A DNA stretch of 64,000 bases from Niastella soli (lineage in GTDB: Bacteria > Bacteroidota > Bacteroidia > Chitinophagales > Chitinophagaceae): assembly GCF_017742245.1 (NCBI RefSeq), contig NZ_JAGHKO010000001.1:248001-312000 (forward strand), read 5' to 3'. The notes beneath the pieces are model-generated. The model worked only from the letters and a program-made list of their open reading frames with translations, was not told the origin of the DNA and ran no database searches. Shown piece by piece: positions 26,065 through 34,264 of the stretch. The position numbers and the translations under genes were made by a program. Positions within the stretch are counted from its first letter, which is position 1; every line of letters starts with the position of its first letter.

Positions 26065-26676
26065 ATGCAAATAACATGCACTACACCAGGATTTACAGGC
26101 CTGAAGGATGGGTTAATTTCTTCTACCGGCCTGCACACGAAGACGGAAGTAGTTTACTCAAAACGCTTTCAACATCCTTCGTATACATTATCGTTACGCC
26201 CTTTTAGCATACCACAGGATATGCCGGCCATCTACAAGTGGGCATGGAAACTAAGCCGTGCAGCAAATACAGTGGCAGCAAGCTACCTATATGCAGGCAG
26301 TTCAGATTTTGCCCGCTCTTTTATGGTATTATTGAATAACCGGCTCGCTCTTTGCCAGGTTGATATATGTACCGCAGAAAAAGACGAGCTTTATGATACA
26401 TTTCCAACTTCCTCCGGCGATTATATTATTCGGCTTTTAATGAACGCCAACAGGAAAACAATTCGCCCGCTACACCTCAAAGCCCTTCAAACCTGTATGG
26501 AATATTTCTTTTTATTCCCGGAGATCAAACAAATCATTGCTGAACCCGAGGCTGACAATAAACTGTACAATGAAATTTTATCAAGAGCGGGTTTTCAGCA
26601 GGAAGAACAGGTGTTTAGTCAATATTCAATATGTAACCTATTAGTTTGTACACGTAAAAGTTTTATACCAGAATAA
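26065..26676 (+). CDS. GNAT-like acyltransferase of uncertain role
   Basis: The product has 203 residues. After about 35 non-conserved residues, YTLSLRPFSIPQDMPAIYKWAW resembles the start of GNAT domains of the siderophore AlcB/IucB and RimJ-like type. The segments FMVLLNNRLALCQVDICTAEKDELYD, YIIRLLMN and MEYFFLFPEIKQIIAEPEADN fit the later strands and helix of that fold. No signal peptide or membrane segment was found. It lies at the end of the plus-strand arm of the nitrate island, after the siroheme gene, but 348 bases away and behind a hairpin. The substrate is unknown and the family call is tentative. Confidence 0.55.
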   Translation: MQITCTTPGFTGLKDGLISSTGLHTKTEVVYSKRFQHPSYTLSLRPFSIPQDMPAIYKWAWKLSRAANTVAASYLYAGSSDFARSFMVLLNNRLALCQVDICTAEKDELYDTFPTSSGDYIIRLLMNANRKTIRPLHLKALQTCMEYFFLFPEIKQIIAEPEADNKLYNEILSRAGFQQEEQVFSQYSICNLLVCTRKSFIPE

Positions 26677-26683
26677 GTCCATT

Positions 26684-27108
26684 AACCTTGTCCGATAAGC
26701 CGAGCATAAAAAGTAAAGGAATACTTTGCTTTATCTATTCTTGGCTGTTACTAACCTTGTCCTTGAAACTAAGAGCTAAAAGTGAGTAGAAGAGTTGTCA
26801 AGTGCTTTCCATAAAACCTCTTTACACTCTTTTGCTCCTTACTGCTCTTGGTTTACAACCTTGTCCTGAAAAGTACCTTATCCTGATAGCAACCTTGTCC
26901 TATGCAACCCCAGGCCAGGAGGAAAAGGGACCTATAGAAACATTCCGGAAACTTTCTTTCTTCCCTTTTTAACCAGCTCCCGGCACTAATGATCCTCCAT
27001 TTGCTTGCCTTATCCTTCATACCTTATCCCCCATGTTTCACCATGGGATAGAAGCAGCATTATAAAGAATCATTAAACCCAGGGAGGGAATCAGCTTTGA
27101 TTTCCTCC
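26684..27108 (+). ncRNA. Candidate structured non-coding RNA or 3' UTR with repeated AACCTTGTCC
   Basis: No coding sequence. AACCTTGTCC occurs exactly at 26684-26693, 26753-26762, 26857-26866 and 26891-26900, with a variant TACCTTATCC at 26874-26883. Predicted stems lie between the copies: AGCCGAG/CTTGGCT (26698-26704 with 26740-26746) enclosing a 9-bp stem (26710-26718 with 26724-26732), then an 11-bp stem (26766-26776 with 26844-26854), then GAAAAGGGA/TCCCTTTTT (26922-26930 with 26962-26970). A terminator closes the segment at 27083-27114. The repeats would thus be single-stranded between hairpins. Pairings were found by eye, and no promoter was identified. Confidence 0.4.
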
Positions 27109-27114
27109 TTTTTT
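27083..27114 (+). terminator. Intrinsic terminator closing the repeat-rich segment
   Basis: GGAGGGAATCA (27083-27093) pairs with TGATTTCCTCC (27098-27108) over 11 positions with one G-U pair and a 4-base loop, followed by T6. It ends transcription from the plus-strand region upstream, about 105 bases before the next gene. Confidence 0.75.
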
Positions 27115-27218
27115 ATTTTATTACTCTTCTATCTTATTCATTTGCATTGCTGTGTATTAATCTCTACACCTTCCCCTCTCATCAGGCATGAAATTTTAGC
27201 GAATAACCAAAAGAGTAT

Positions 27219-27683
27219 ATGACGCTGAAAGCTTTTTACTGGAAGTATTCTGTGTGGGCGGCAATACTTAATACGCTAAGCATTGTTGTTTTCCTTTTTA
27301 ATAGACAATACGAGAATACCTGGCTATTGTACCTTGGTAATTTTCTTTTTTGTGCTGTTGTATTAATGGGAGTATTCAAGGGTTATCATCGGGTGCACGA
27401 TACGGCCAGTTTACGATCATCTACCATGATGGGGATCAAGATCACCATTTATGGCATTTTACTCGCCATACTTCTATGCGTTGTGGCGCTAGTGATAAAT
27501 TCGATGTTCACTGGATTAAACGACAGAGGCGAGCCGGCCCAAAGTGGCAGGGGCGATGTTTTATTTATCATTCTAGCCAATACCATTGCGGTTAACGCCA
27601 TATTGGGTGCCCTAACAGCAGTTATTGGCGCTACAGCAGTTAAGAAGAACCAGAAAACTGAAGCAGGTAAAACCTTGTATTAA
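27219..27683 (+). CDS. Four-helix membrane protein, DUF4199-like
   Basis: The product has 154 residues with four predicted membrane spans (about 12-27, 36-53, 72-92 and 115-140) and a lysine-rich end. The arrangement and the start MTLKAFYWKYSVWAAIL resemble the DUF4199 family common in Bacteroidota, whose function is unknown. It is followed at 27 bases by another small membrane protein and then a YtxH-type protein, so the three may form one transcript ending at the terminator near 28.3 kb. Confidence 0.65.
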   Translation: MTLKAFYWKYSVWAAILNTLSIVVFLFNRQYENTWLLYLGNFLFCAVVLMGVFKGYHRVHDTASLRSSTMMGIKITIYGILLAILLCVVALVINSMFTGLNDRGEPAQSGRGDVLFIILANTIAVNAILGALTAVIGATAVKKNQKTEAGKTLY

Positions 27684-27709
27684 CACCAAATACAGATAAA
27701 TCAATCAAC

Positions 27710-27925
27710 ATGAAACTGATAGGCATTTTATTGATCGTCATTGGCATTCTCATGATCATATTAAGAGAGGTAAACTTCACCACAAAAAAAGAAGTGGCTG
27801 ACCTGGGCCCGGTTGAAATAAAGAAAAAAGAACAACATACGGTGGCCTGGCCATTGTACGCAGGCATTGGAGTGGCCATTTGCGGGGTGGTAGTACTGGC
27901 TGGTAGCAGTCGTAAAACAGCCTGA
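27710..27925 (+). CDS. Small two-helix membrane protein (DUF3185-like)
   Basis: The product has 71 residues. Two hydrophobic segments (MKLIGILLIVIGILMIIL and WPLYAGIGVAICGVVVLAG) flank a charged central loop (KKEVADLGPVEIKKKEQ). This layout resembles the DUF3185 family of short inner-membrane proteins, often seen near stress genes. The function is unknown. It lies between the four-helix protein and the YtxH-type protein. Confidence 0.65.
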   Translation: MKLIGILLIVIGILMIILREVNFTTKKEVADLGPVEIKKKEQHTVAWPLYAGIGVAICGVVVLAGSSRKTA

Positions 27926-28061
27926 TGCATTGTTCCCTCATTGGGGATTTTTATGGACAGTACCCGTGATATACAACCTTATGGGTCAATTCATTACCTG
28001 CGGAATAGGATTTGAAGTGATAAAACACAACATATCTATTACTTATTTAAATTTTATAATC

Positions 28062-28274
28062 ATGACTACAACAACTAAAGTTATTTTGGGCTTGGTAGGC
28101 GCTGCTGCTGTAGGCGCTGCAGTGGGAATGTTATTAGCACCAGAAAAAGGAAGTGATATAAGAAAGAACATTAAGGATTCAGCTGGTAAATGGTCTGATA
28201 AACTTAGCGACATGTGGCAAAATGGTAAAAAAGCTGCCGAAAAAGCATCTTCTCGGGTGCAAACCGAAATGTAA
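28062..28274 (+). CDS. YtxH-domain protein
   Basis: The product has 70 residues from the ATG at 28062 (MTTTTKVILGLVGAAAVGAA). An upstream in-frame start at 27930 would overlap no conserved sequence and add an unrelated 44 residues. A glycine/alanine-rich membrane segment and GMLLAPEKGSDIRKNI are the hallmark of the YtxH family, followed by an amphipathic helix. These are general-stress-type membrane-associated proteins of unknown mechanism. A strong terminator follows 32 bases after the stop. Confidence 0.85.
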   Translation: MTTTTKVILGLVGAAAVGAAVGMLLAPEKGSDIRKNIKDSAGKWSDKLSDMWQNGKKAAEKASSRVQTEM

Positions 28275-28306
28275 GATTCGGTTTCAATTCCGAAAAACCA
28301 TATTCG

Positions 28307-28332
28307 AGCAGGCCAAGGCCTGCTTTTTTTTT
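28307..28332 (+). terminator. Strong intrinsic terminator after the YtxH gene
   Basis: AGCAGGCC AA GGCCTGCT is a perfect 8-bp hairpin followed by nine T residues. Confidence 0.9.
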
Positions 28333-28353
28333 GCCCATACAACTGCTTAAAAT

Positions 28354-28384
28354 AAAAAAGCCTTCCCGAAGTAATCGGGAAGGC
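28354..28384 (-). terminator. Intrinsic terminator for the large surface protein gene
   Basis: On the minus strand a perfect 10-bp stem (GCCTTCCCGA/TCGGGAAGGC, 5-base loop) is followed by T6. It lies 22 bases after the stop codon at 28407, back to back with the plus-strand terminator. Confidence 0.9.
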
Positions 28385-28406
28385 GAGTTATATACTCAAA
28401 TCGGAA

Positions 28407-31400
28407 TTACTGTTTTACTAACTTAATAATGGCCTTTACACTACCCTGCCATACAATGGCAGTATATACACCCGGTCTCCAGTAAGCACCTACAGTAACA
28501 GTGGAATTATTGCCTACATTATAGATAGAGGTAACATACCCACCTGTTGCATCGTAAATGTGAATAAAGATAGAATCAGTATTCGCACTGGTGATCTTCA
28601 ACTTAAATGTGGTGGTTGAAGGATTGGGCGAAGCTGTAACAGTTAAGATGCCCAGATCCGGTTGTTTTGCCGGCAATACAGTCACTGTAACTGTATCAGT
28701 ATCTGTTGCACCTTTATCGTCCGTTACAGTCAGCCTGAATACATAGGTACCAGCAACCATATTATTGAGAACTGTGGTAATAGCCGACGGGGTTAATAAA
28801 GAGAAAGTTGTTGGTCCACTTATTTTCACCCATTTGTAAGCAACGATCTTACCATCTGTGTCCTTTGATAGCGTCCCATTCAATGTAATACCACTACTTG
28901 GAAGCTGAACAGTAACATCCGCACCGGCATTTGCTTCAGGAGCCTGGTTACCTGGCGATACTACAATATCGTTTACAAGTATGGTAACATCATCTTTAGC
29001 CGTAGCGCCGCTGTTGTCAGTTACAGTTAAGCTGAACACATAGGTACCAGCTACAAGGCTCTTTGCATCCGTAATATTTGAACCTGAATTTGAGATCAGG
29101 GCTAGACTGCCAGTGGGTCCACTTGTTTGCGTCCAGAGGTATTTTGTAATGCTACCGTCAGGATCCTTTGAAGCAGAACCATTCAATGTAACAAAATTTG
29201 TTGGCAAAGTGATCACCTGGTCAGGTCCTGCACTGGCCGTTGGCGGCTTATTGGCAGGTGTACCGGAATTGCTTACTATGACATTAACGTTATCAGTAGC
29301 GGTAGCTCCTTTATCATCAGTTACTTTTAATTGGAACACATAGGTGCCGGCAACCAGTCCACTCAAGGCTGTTGCTGCAGAGCTGGCATCGCCAATAGTG
29401 GGGTTGGAAGGCCCGCTTACTAATGACCATTTATATGATTGGATAAACCCATCAGGATCTTTTGAGGCCCCACCATTCAGGGTTGTATAGTTGGTAGGCA
29501 GGGTCAAATTGATATCAGCACCTGCATTCGCAACTGGTGCCACGTTAGGGGCTTGTACAGTTACGTTTACATCGTCTGATGAGGAAGCGCCTTTATCGTC
29601 TGTTACTGTTAATCGGAATACATACACCCCAACCTGCATACCGGTCACTGTTGTTGTGGCAGCCCCGGGATTAGTAATGGTGTATTGACTGGGCCCACCT
29701 ACTTTTGCCCATGCATATGTTTTGATGGTGCCATCCGTATCCCTTGAAGCGGCGCCATCCAGCGTAGCTATGTTCAGAGCCTGAGAAATGGTGCTGTCTG
29801 AACCAGCATTGGCAATTGGCGGTTGATTACCGGGTGTAGTAACCGGGTCAGCGAAGAGTTGATCCATAGGAACATACTCCCTTTTCTGCATACTGTTGCT
29901 TTTCCAATATAACCCCATTCCCATCCGATCGTCTGTGTTAAAATGTTCCAGCTTGATATCATATTTCTGGCCTGCTACCAGCGTAATACTGGAAGAATTA
30001 ATTTCACCAGGATACATTTCTTTCCAGCTATCGATGATCAGTTTTCCATCAATCCACAAACGAACCCCTCCACCGGTTTCTGCAGTGAAGGTATATGGCT
30101 CGGAATACTGCGCCATTATTTTACCCGACCAGCGTACGGAGAAGGTATTGCTGGTTATTTTATAATGCACACCAAGTTGTGTCCAGTCGAGGAAACTTAC
30201 ATTGTGGTCTATTCTTGAGAATACCAACTTTGATAAATTGGCGTCAGAAAAGTACTCGCCTTTCAACCCGCCGCCATCACCCCAGATATAAGCCGCAAAC
30301 GGAGCAATAGTTGTTTTACCTGATTTTGAAAGCTGAAAAGGGGTACCGCTTGTTGGTTGAACCCGGATGTACTCCAGGGAACTTGCGTCTGAACTCAGCA
30401 GATAGTCCACTGCGGTGGACAGTAAAGAAAGGGAGCCCCCCTGGATACCTGATGTAGTACATTGTATAACATCCAAGGCTTTTAACGCCTTTGGCGACGC
30501 ATTATTAATACCAGCCTTTTTGCTATTGGTAATAGTACAGTTTCTGATAAATACGGGTCTTTCGCCATCCAACGGACCTTCATCGAGGATAATAGCATAG
30601 TCAAGTCCGGCTGCATCTATGGTCATGTTCTGGAACTTCAGGGCGTTACTGTTGCCTGACGATGCTTTAATGGTAATTGGGCTGTTGTAAACAAACCCAC
30701 CAGTGTACAGATAGGTATTGGTATAAGCTCCATGGTAGATGCCCATACCGCAATTATACAGAATGGAATCTCTAACGATGTGATTCTTTAGGTTGTTCTG
30801 CCATGAAACCAAACCGGCATGGCAGTTATGGGCTATATTATTCTTGAACTCCCAAACACTTTCAATCAATCCTTCCATCCAGTAATAAGCCCCACCAGCT
30901 CTAAAATCGCCTGTAGTGCCAATTGTAACGTTGTTGTTACAAACATTGTCATCACCTACTCCCAACAAGAAACCGCTCGAGGCAAATGTGGGGGCATCCT
31001 CAGAATCTACATCAAGTGCTTCGTGAATGAACTTGCTGATGGCAACCAGGTTACCATCCCACACAATGCCATGTGTGGCATCTAACACATCCCACCAAAA
31101 GGCGATCTCCATTCCATTATAGGCAATGTTGCCTTTCATGGTTACGCCATTCGACGCATGGGGTACATAACAGTGACTGCCGGTATCACGCACCACACAT
31201 CCTGTAACCATCGAACCTACGCTTCCGTTATCACAATGGTGAAAGTGGAGTCCATATCTTCCCGGAACAAATTCAGCAGTAGCATCACCACCCCGGTTTT
31301 TGCGGGGACCAATGTACCGGATCTGGATGTTCGAGATTGTTTGTGGTACCGAGGAACGAATGAAAATGTGTGTTCTTCCTGTAGCAGTTCCTTCCACACG

Positions 31401-32213
31401 CACATTTCTTGTAAGGTTTATTACCTCCGCAGTCCACTGGCCGTTGATCTGCGGATGCTGACGCAGGGTACCTGCCGTTAAGGTTACTGATGAACCCGAA
31501 ATGCTTTTTATAGTGCGCTCATCAAAGCCATTTAAATAGGCGTCACCTACAGTAGGAGATTCGGTGGGAGCAATACTGATGGCATCTTCAACCTGCCAGC
31601 CTACCGGGGTGCTGTTTAAATTAATTACAGTGGCATTAGCCGCTATGCTGCCTGCAGCACGTACAAACGCAGTTTTGGTGGTTCCTATCAGGTCTAAAAC
31701 CCCTGATGCCATTGCCCATAAACCAACATCTGTACCCAATACGTTCATACCGCCACCAACGAATTTGCTTTCGTCGATATTAATAAATCGTAAAGTTTGG
31801 ATTACATTGGCAGAAGAGGGACGCATTGTCAACTTTCCTTCCACTACTACATTACCTGTTGTTTGCAGCGTGGTGCTTTTGCCGCTATCAAACTGTAATG
31901 TACCACCGCTGCTAATATTTACACCGCTAAAATTTGCAGTGGCTAGATCATAATTAATTATATGCCCTGATGAAATGAGAGGAGTGTCTGATGCCCCCGG
32001 AAGCTTACCGCCCCAGGTACCGGGATCAGACCAATTGCCTGATTGTACAGTGGAGATAGTACCTTCAAGTGCGAATGTTTGACGAGGTGCGCACTTGATC
32101 ACGTTGGCACGGATTTCTTGCTTTTTCGCCCCTAATTGCGACGCAATTGCTACTCCAGTAGCAGTCAATGACGAGTCACGGAGGAATTTCCTTCGAGTAG
32201 ACTTGTTGATCAT
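28407..32213 (-). CDS. Secreted G8/beta-helix/PA14/PKD protein with type IX sorting tail
   Basis: The product has 1268 residues. The N-terminus (STRRKFLRDSSLTATGVAIA) looks like a twin-arginine signal. A G8 domain follows (about 55-180, with SGNWSDPGTWGGKLP), then a right-handed parallel beta helix (about 290-620), a PA14 domain (about 655-795, GEYFSDANL ... FTAETGGGVRLWIDGKLIIDSW), four PKD domains (about 800-1190, each opening like PPIANAGSD) and a C-terminal type IX secretion sorting domain (last 75 residues, ASPNPSTTTFKLKI ... GVYTAIVWQGSVKAIIKLVKQ). It is probably a surface or secreted carbohydrate-binding or degrading protein. The gene is monocistronic with its own terminator. Confidence 0.88.
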   Translation of the reverse strand: MINKSTRRKFLRDSSLTATGVAIASQLGAKKQEIRANVIKCAPRQTFALEGTISTVQSGNWSDPGTWGGKLPGASDTPLISSGHIINYDLATANFSGVNISSGGTLQFDSGKSTTLQTTGNVVVEGKLTMRPSSANVIQTLRFINIDESKFVGGGMNVLGTDVGLWAMASGVLDLIGTTKTAFVRAAGSIAANATVINLNSTPVGWQVEDAISIAPTESPTVGDAYLNGFDERTIKSISGSSVTLTAGTLRQHPQINGQWTAEVINLTRNVRVEGTATGRTHIFIRSSVPQTISNIQIRYIGPRKNRGGDATAEFVPGRYGLHFHHCDNGSVGSMVTGCVVRDTGSHCYVPHASNGVTMKGNIAYNGMEIAFWWDVLDATHGIVWDGNLVAISKFIHEALDVDSEDAPTFASSGFLLGVGDDNVCNNNVTIGTTGDFRAGGAYYWMEGLIESVWEFKNNIAHNCHAGLVSWQNNLKNHIVRDSILYNCGMGIYHGAYTNTYLYTGGFVYNSPITIKASSGNSNALKFQNMTIDAAGLDYAIILDEGPLDGERPVFIRNCTITNSKKAGINNASPKALKALDVIQCTTSGIQGGSLSLLSTAVDYLLSSDASSLEYIRVQPTSGTPFQLSKSGKTTIAPFAAYIWGDGGGLKGEYFSDANLSKLVFSRIDHNVSFLDWTQLGVHYKITSNTFSVRWSGKIMAQYSEPYTFTAETGGGVRLWIDGKLIIDSWKEMYPGEINSSSITLVAGQKYDIKLEHFNTDDRMGMGLYWKSNSMQKREYVPMDQLFADPVTTPGNQPPIANAGSDSTISQALNIATLDGAASRDTDGTIKTYAWAKVGGPSQYTITNPGAATTTVTGMQVGVYVFRLTVTDDKGASSSDDVNVTVQAPNVAPVANAGADINLTLPTNYTTLNGGASKDPDGFIQSYKWSLVSGPSNPTIGDASSAATALSGLVAGTYVFQLKVTDDKGATATDNVNVIVSNSGTPANKPPTASAGPDQVITLPTNFVTLNGSASKDPDGSITKYLWTQTSGPTGSLALISNSGSNITDAKSLVAGTYVFSLTVTDNSGATAKDDVTILVNDIVVSPGNQAPEANAGADVTVQLPSSGITLNGTLSKDTDGKIVAYKWVKISGPTTFSLLTPSAITTVLNNMVAGTYVFRLTVTDDKGATDTDTVTVTVLPAKQPDLGILTVTASPNPSTTTFKLKITSANTDSIFIHIYDATGGYVTSIYNVGNNSTVTVGAYWRPGVYTAIVWQGSVKAIIKLVKQ

Positions 32214-32841
32214 AGGGATATTTTTACGTTTTTCTTAAAGAGTAATTTCACGAATTACTGAACAATTATAATGCCCAAATATTTGTTCAATAAAAGAATC
32301 ATAAAAAAATAGACTTAAGTCAAATACATTTCTTGAATTGAAATATGAAACAGCTTGCCCGTTATTTTAAAATGCTCATCCTCATAGAACTCGCCACAGC
32401 ACTGATATTTATTATAACAAGTACACAATAAAAATAGTATTGGAGAAAATCGCTGATTTTAAAAATCAGCAAAACTTCGCATACTCAATAGTAAATAACG
32501 CCTTTCGCTCATGCGCATTGTACTATATTTTAACAAGCACAAGTACTTCGTTAAATGTGGAAAACAGATAACTGACGACAATCATAAAAAATAATGAAGA
32601 AAAAGGAATTATACGATAGGTTAGAAAACGAGCAGTTACAACAAATGGGTAGAAACAAAAAAGCCAGTCCTATTAAATTTAATTTTAATAGAACTGGCAG
32701 AACACTAATACTATATATAAGGAAGAAGAGAAATGCCTGACGATTGGCCGCCGTTATTAATTGTTCTAAAAACAATTCATTGGCCAGGAATTACAAATGC
32801 GAAAGCTTTTTTTAGTTCCTACAAATCACCTGCAAGGAAGG
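32214..32841. other. Gene-poor region between the surface protein and the polysaccharide cluster
   Basis: About 630 bases without a convincing gene. A 28-codon plus-strand frame at 32345-32431 encodes a peptide with one hydrophobic helix (MLILIELATALIFIITS) and is followed by a perfect inverted repeat, GCTGATTTT A AAAATCAGC (32452-32470). It might be a small membrane peptide but has no supporting start signal. The right part holds the terminator of the polysaccharide unit. Confidence 0.35.
32657..32698 (-). terminator. Intrinsic terminator at the end of the polysaccharide cluster
   Basis: On the minus strand GCCAGTTCTATTAAA (32698-32684) pairs with 32677-32663 with a single mismatch, and T6 follows. 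It lies about 140 bases after the last gene of the cluster. Confidence 0.75.
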
Positions 32842-33666
32842 CTATTTCATAATTTTTTCGAAGCGGTTGATTATTTTTATAAAACCCCACACCGCCACTT
32901 TGAATGTAAAGAAGGAAAATAAACCACTAACATGGATACGGCTGACGAAGTAGTTATTTTGAATAGGCAGTTTATCGACCCAATTACTCACCCGGAATGC
33001 CAGGCGGACATCATTTTGTTGTAGCAGCTCAAACATCGCCTGCCGCTTATTATCATCCTTTTGGTTGTAAGCGCCAAATGTATAGGCATGACAGGGTTGA
33101 ACAGGTATACCCAGTTTCTGAAGCCTTTCTTTTGTTTTTTTAAGGTCTGCGTCTATTTCGGGCAGGCTCAGCTTTGAGTAGCTCTGGTGACTGTAAGTGT
33201 GTAGCCCGAACTCAACCATGTCTTTACTCATTTCCAACGCTTCATGAACAAACAGGAACTCCCCCATGGGATTGGGGTCCTGGTGTTTGTTATCGGGCGA
33301 TTGAATAAAACCGCCTACCAGGAAAATATTCGCCTTAATATTATATTCTTTCAGCAACGGGTACAGGCTGGTGTAATTATCGCGGTACCCGTCATCCAGC
33401 GTGATCATGACAGGTTTGGCTGGTAAAGGTTTCTTTTGTTCAATATGGGCCAACACATCACTGATGAAAATGGTGGTATAGCCCATTTTGTTCAGGTAAT
33501 TGAAATGCTTACGCAGCTCAGCCGTGTTCACGGTGAGAAAATCAGCATTATTGCCACTGCTTATCTTGTGATAATTTAAAACCGGCAAACCGCCAAAGGC
33601 AGCCCCCATCTTAATTATATATATAGCGGCTATTACAATTAAGAAAGCTAATATTATATATATCAT
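32842..33666 (-). CDS. Polysaccharide deacetylase family protein (membrane-anchored)
   Basis: The product has 274 residues. An N-terminal membrane helix (IYIILAFLIVIAAIYII) is followed by a NodB-type domain. MITLDDGYRDNY carries the Asp-Asp metal/catalytic pair (Asp91, Asp92), and GLHTYSHQSYSKL supplies the His-x3-His metal site. Members remove N- or O-acetyl groups from sugar polymers outside the cytoplasm. It is a close paralogue of the protein at 34265 (same length and motif order), with an acetyltransferase gene between them. It is the last gene of the cluster. Confidence 0.9.
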   Translation of the reverse strand: MIYIILAFLIVIAAIYIIKMGAAFGGLPVLNYHKISSGNNADFLTVNTAELRKHFNYLNKMGYTTIFISDVLAHIEQKKPLPAKPVMITLDDGYRDNYTSLYPLLKEYNIKANIFLVGGFIQSPDNKHQDPNPMGEFLFVHEALEMSKDMVEFGLHTYSHQSYSKLSLPEIDADLKKTKERLQKLGIPVQPCHAYTFGAYNQKDDNKRQAMFELLQQNDVRLAFRVSNWVDKLPIQNNYFVSRIHVSGLFSFFTFKVAVWGFIKIINRFEKIMK

Positions 33667-33677
33667 TATCTAAAATA

Positions 33678-34229
33678 TCATTTAACCGGGTTATTTACAT
33701 AGCCTTCCACCGCATTCTCTTTGGGTATTATCTCAAGCGCACGATTACTTAAAACCAAACTATTAGCTGGAATATCGGAGTTTATATAAGAATTGGGCGC
33801 AATTAACACATTGTCGCCTATATTAATATTTCCCACCAATACCGATCCGGTACCTATCCATACATTGTTTCCAATAACCGGGCTTCCCTTCATTTTACCC
33901 CGATTGGTTTGGCCAATGGTAACCCCATGCTCAAGATTGCAGTTATCGCCTATAATGGCCTTGCCATTCACTACTATCATTCCAAAATGGCCCAGGTACA
34001 ACCCCTTCCCTATCTTGGTTGTGATGGGGATCTGAAAGCCGTATTTGTATTTATAACGCTGGTATAACATGCGGAAAAATATACCGGGCAGTGAATACTT
34101 CTTATGGCGGGCGCATTTTCGTAAAACATAGGAGTACCGGAAGCCGGGTACCGCAAGACCTTTAAAAAACGTTTTCCTGTCGTTCTTTCCAAAATAGCGA
34201 TAAAGGTCTGATCTGATCAACTCGTCCAT
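33678..34229 (-). CDS. Serine-acetyltransferase-like hexapeptide acyltransferase
   Basis: The product has 183 residues. The C-terminal left-handed beta helix contains IGDNCNLEHGVTIGQTNRGK, with the catalytic His of the CysE-like clade, and IGNNVWIGTGSVLVGNINIGDNVLIAPNSYI. The N-terminal helical part is shorter than in true CysE. In polysaccharide clusters such proteins acetylate sugars. It lies 11 bases upstream of one deacetylase gene and 35 bases downstream of the other, so acetylation and deacetylation of the same glycan is a reasonable inference. Confidence 0.85.
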   Translation of the reverse strand: MDELIRSDLYRYFGKNDRKTFFKGLAVPGFRYSYVLRKCARHKKYSLPGIFFRMLYQRYKYKYGFQIPITTKIGKGLYLGHFGMIVVNGKAIIGDNCNLEHGVTIGQTNRGKMKGSPVIGNNVWIGTGSVLVGNINIGDNVLIAPNSYINSDIPANSLVLSNRALEIIPKENAVEGYVNNPVK

Positions 34230-34264
34230 TACCTTGCGTTTTCAATTTATAAATCGGGATACGT

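Noticed and set aside
26684-26900. CRISPR-like spaced repeats (AACCTTGTCC)
   Set aside because: Repeats are only 10 bases, spacing is irregular (69, 104 and 34 bases), and no cas genes are nearby.
27930-28061. Longer version of the YtxH-domain protein
   Set aside because: The additional 44 residues lack family similarity, and the YtxH family normally starts just before its glycine-rich helix.
32551-32775. 74-codon minus-strand frame (MFLEQLITAANRQAF)
   Set aside because: It runs through the terminator hairpin at 32663-32698, and its hydrophobic, phenylalanine-rich sequence reflects AT-rich DNA.
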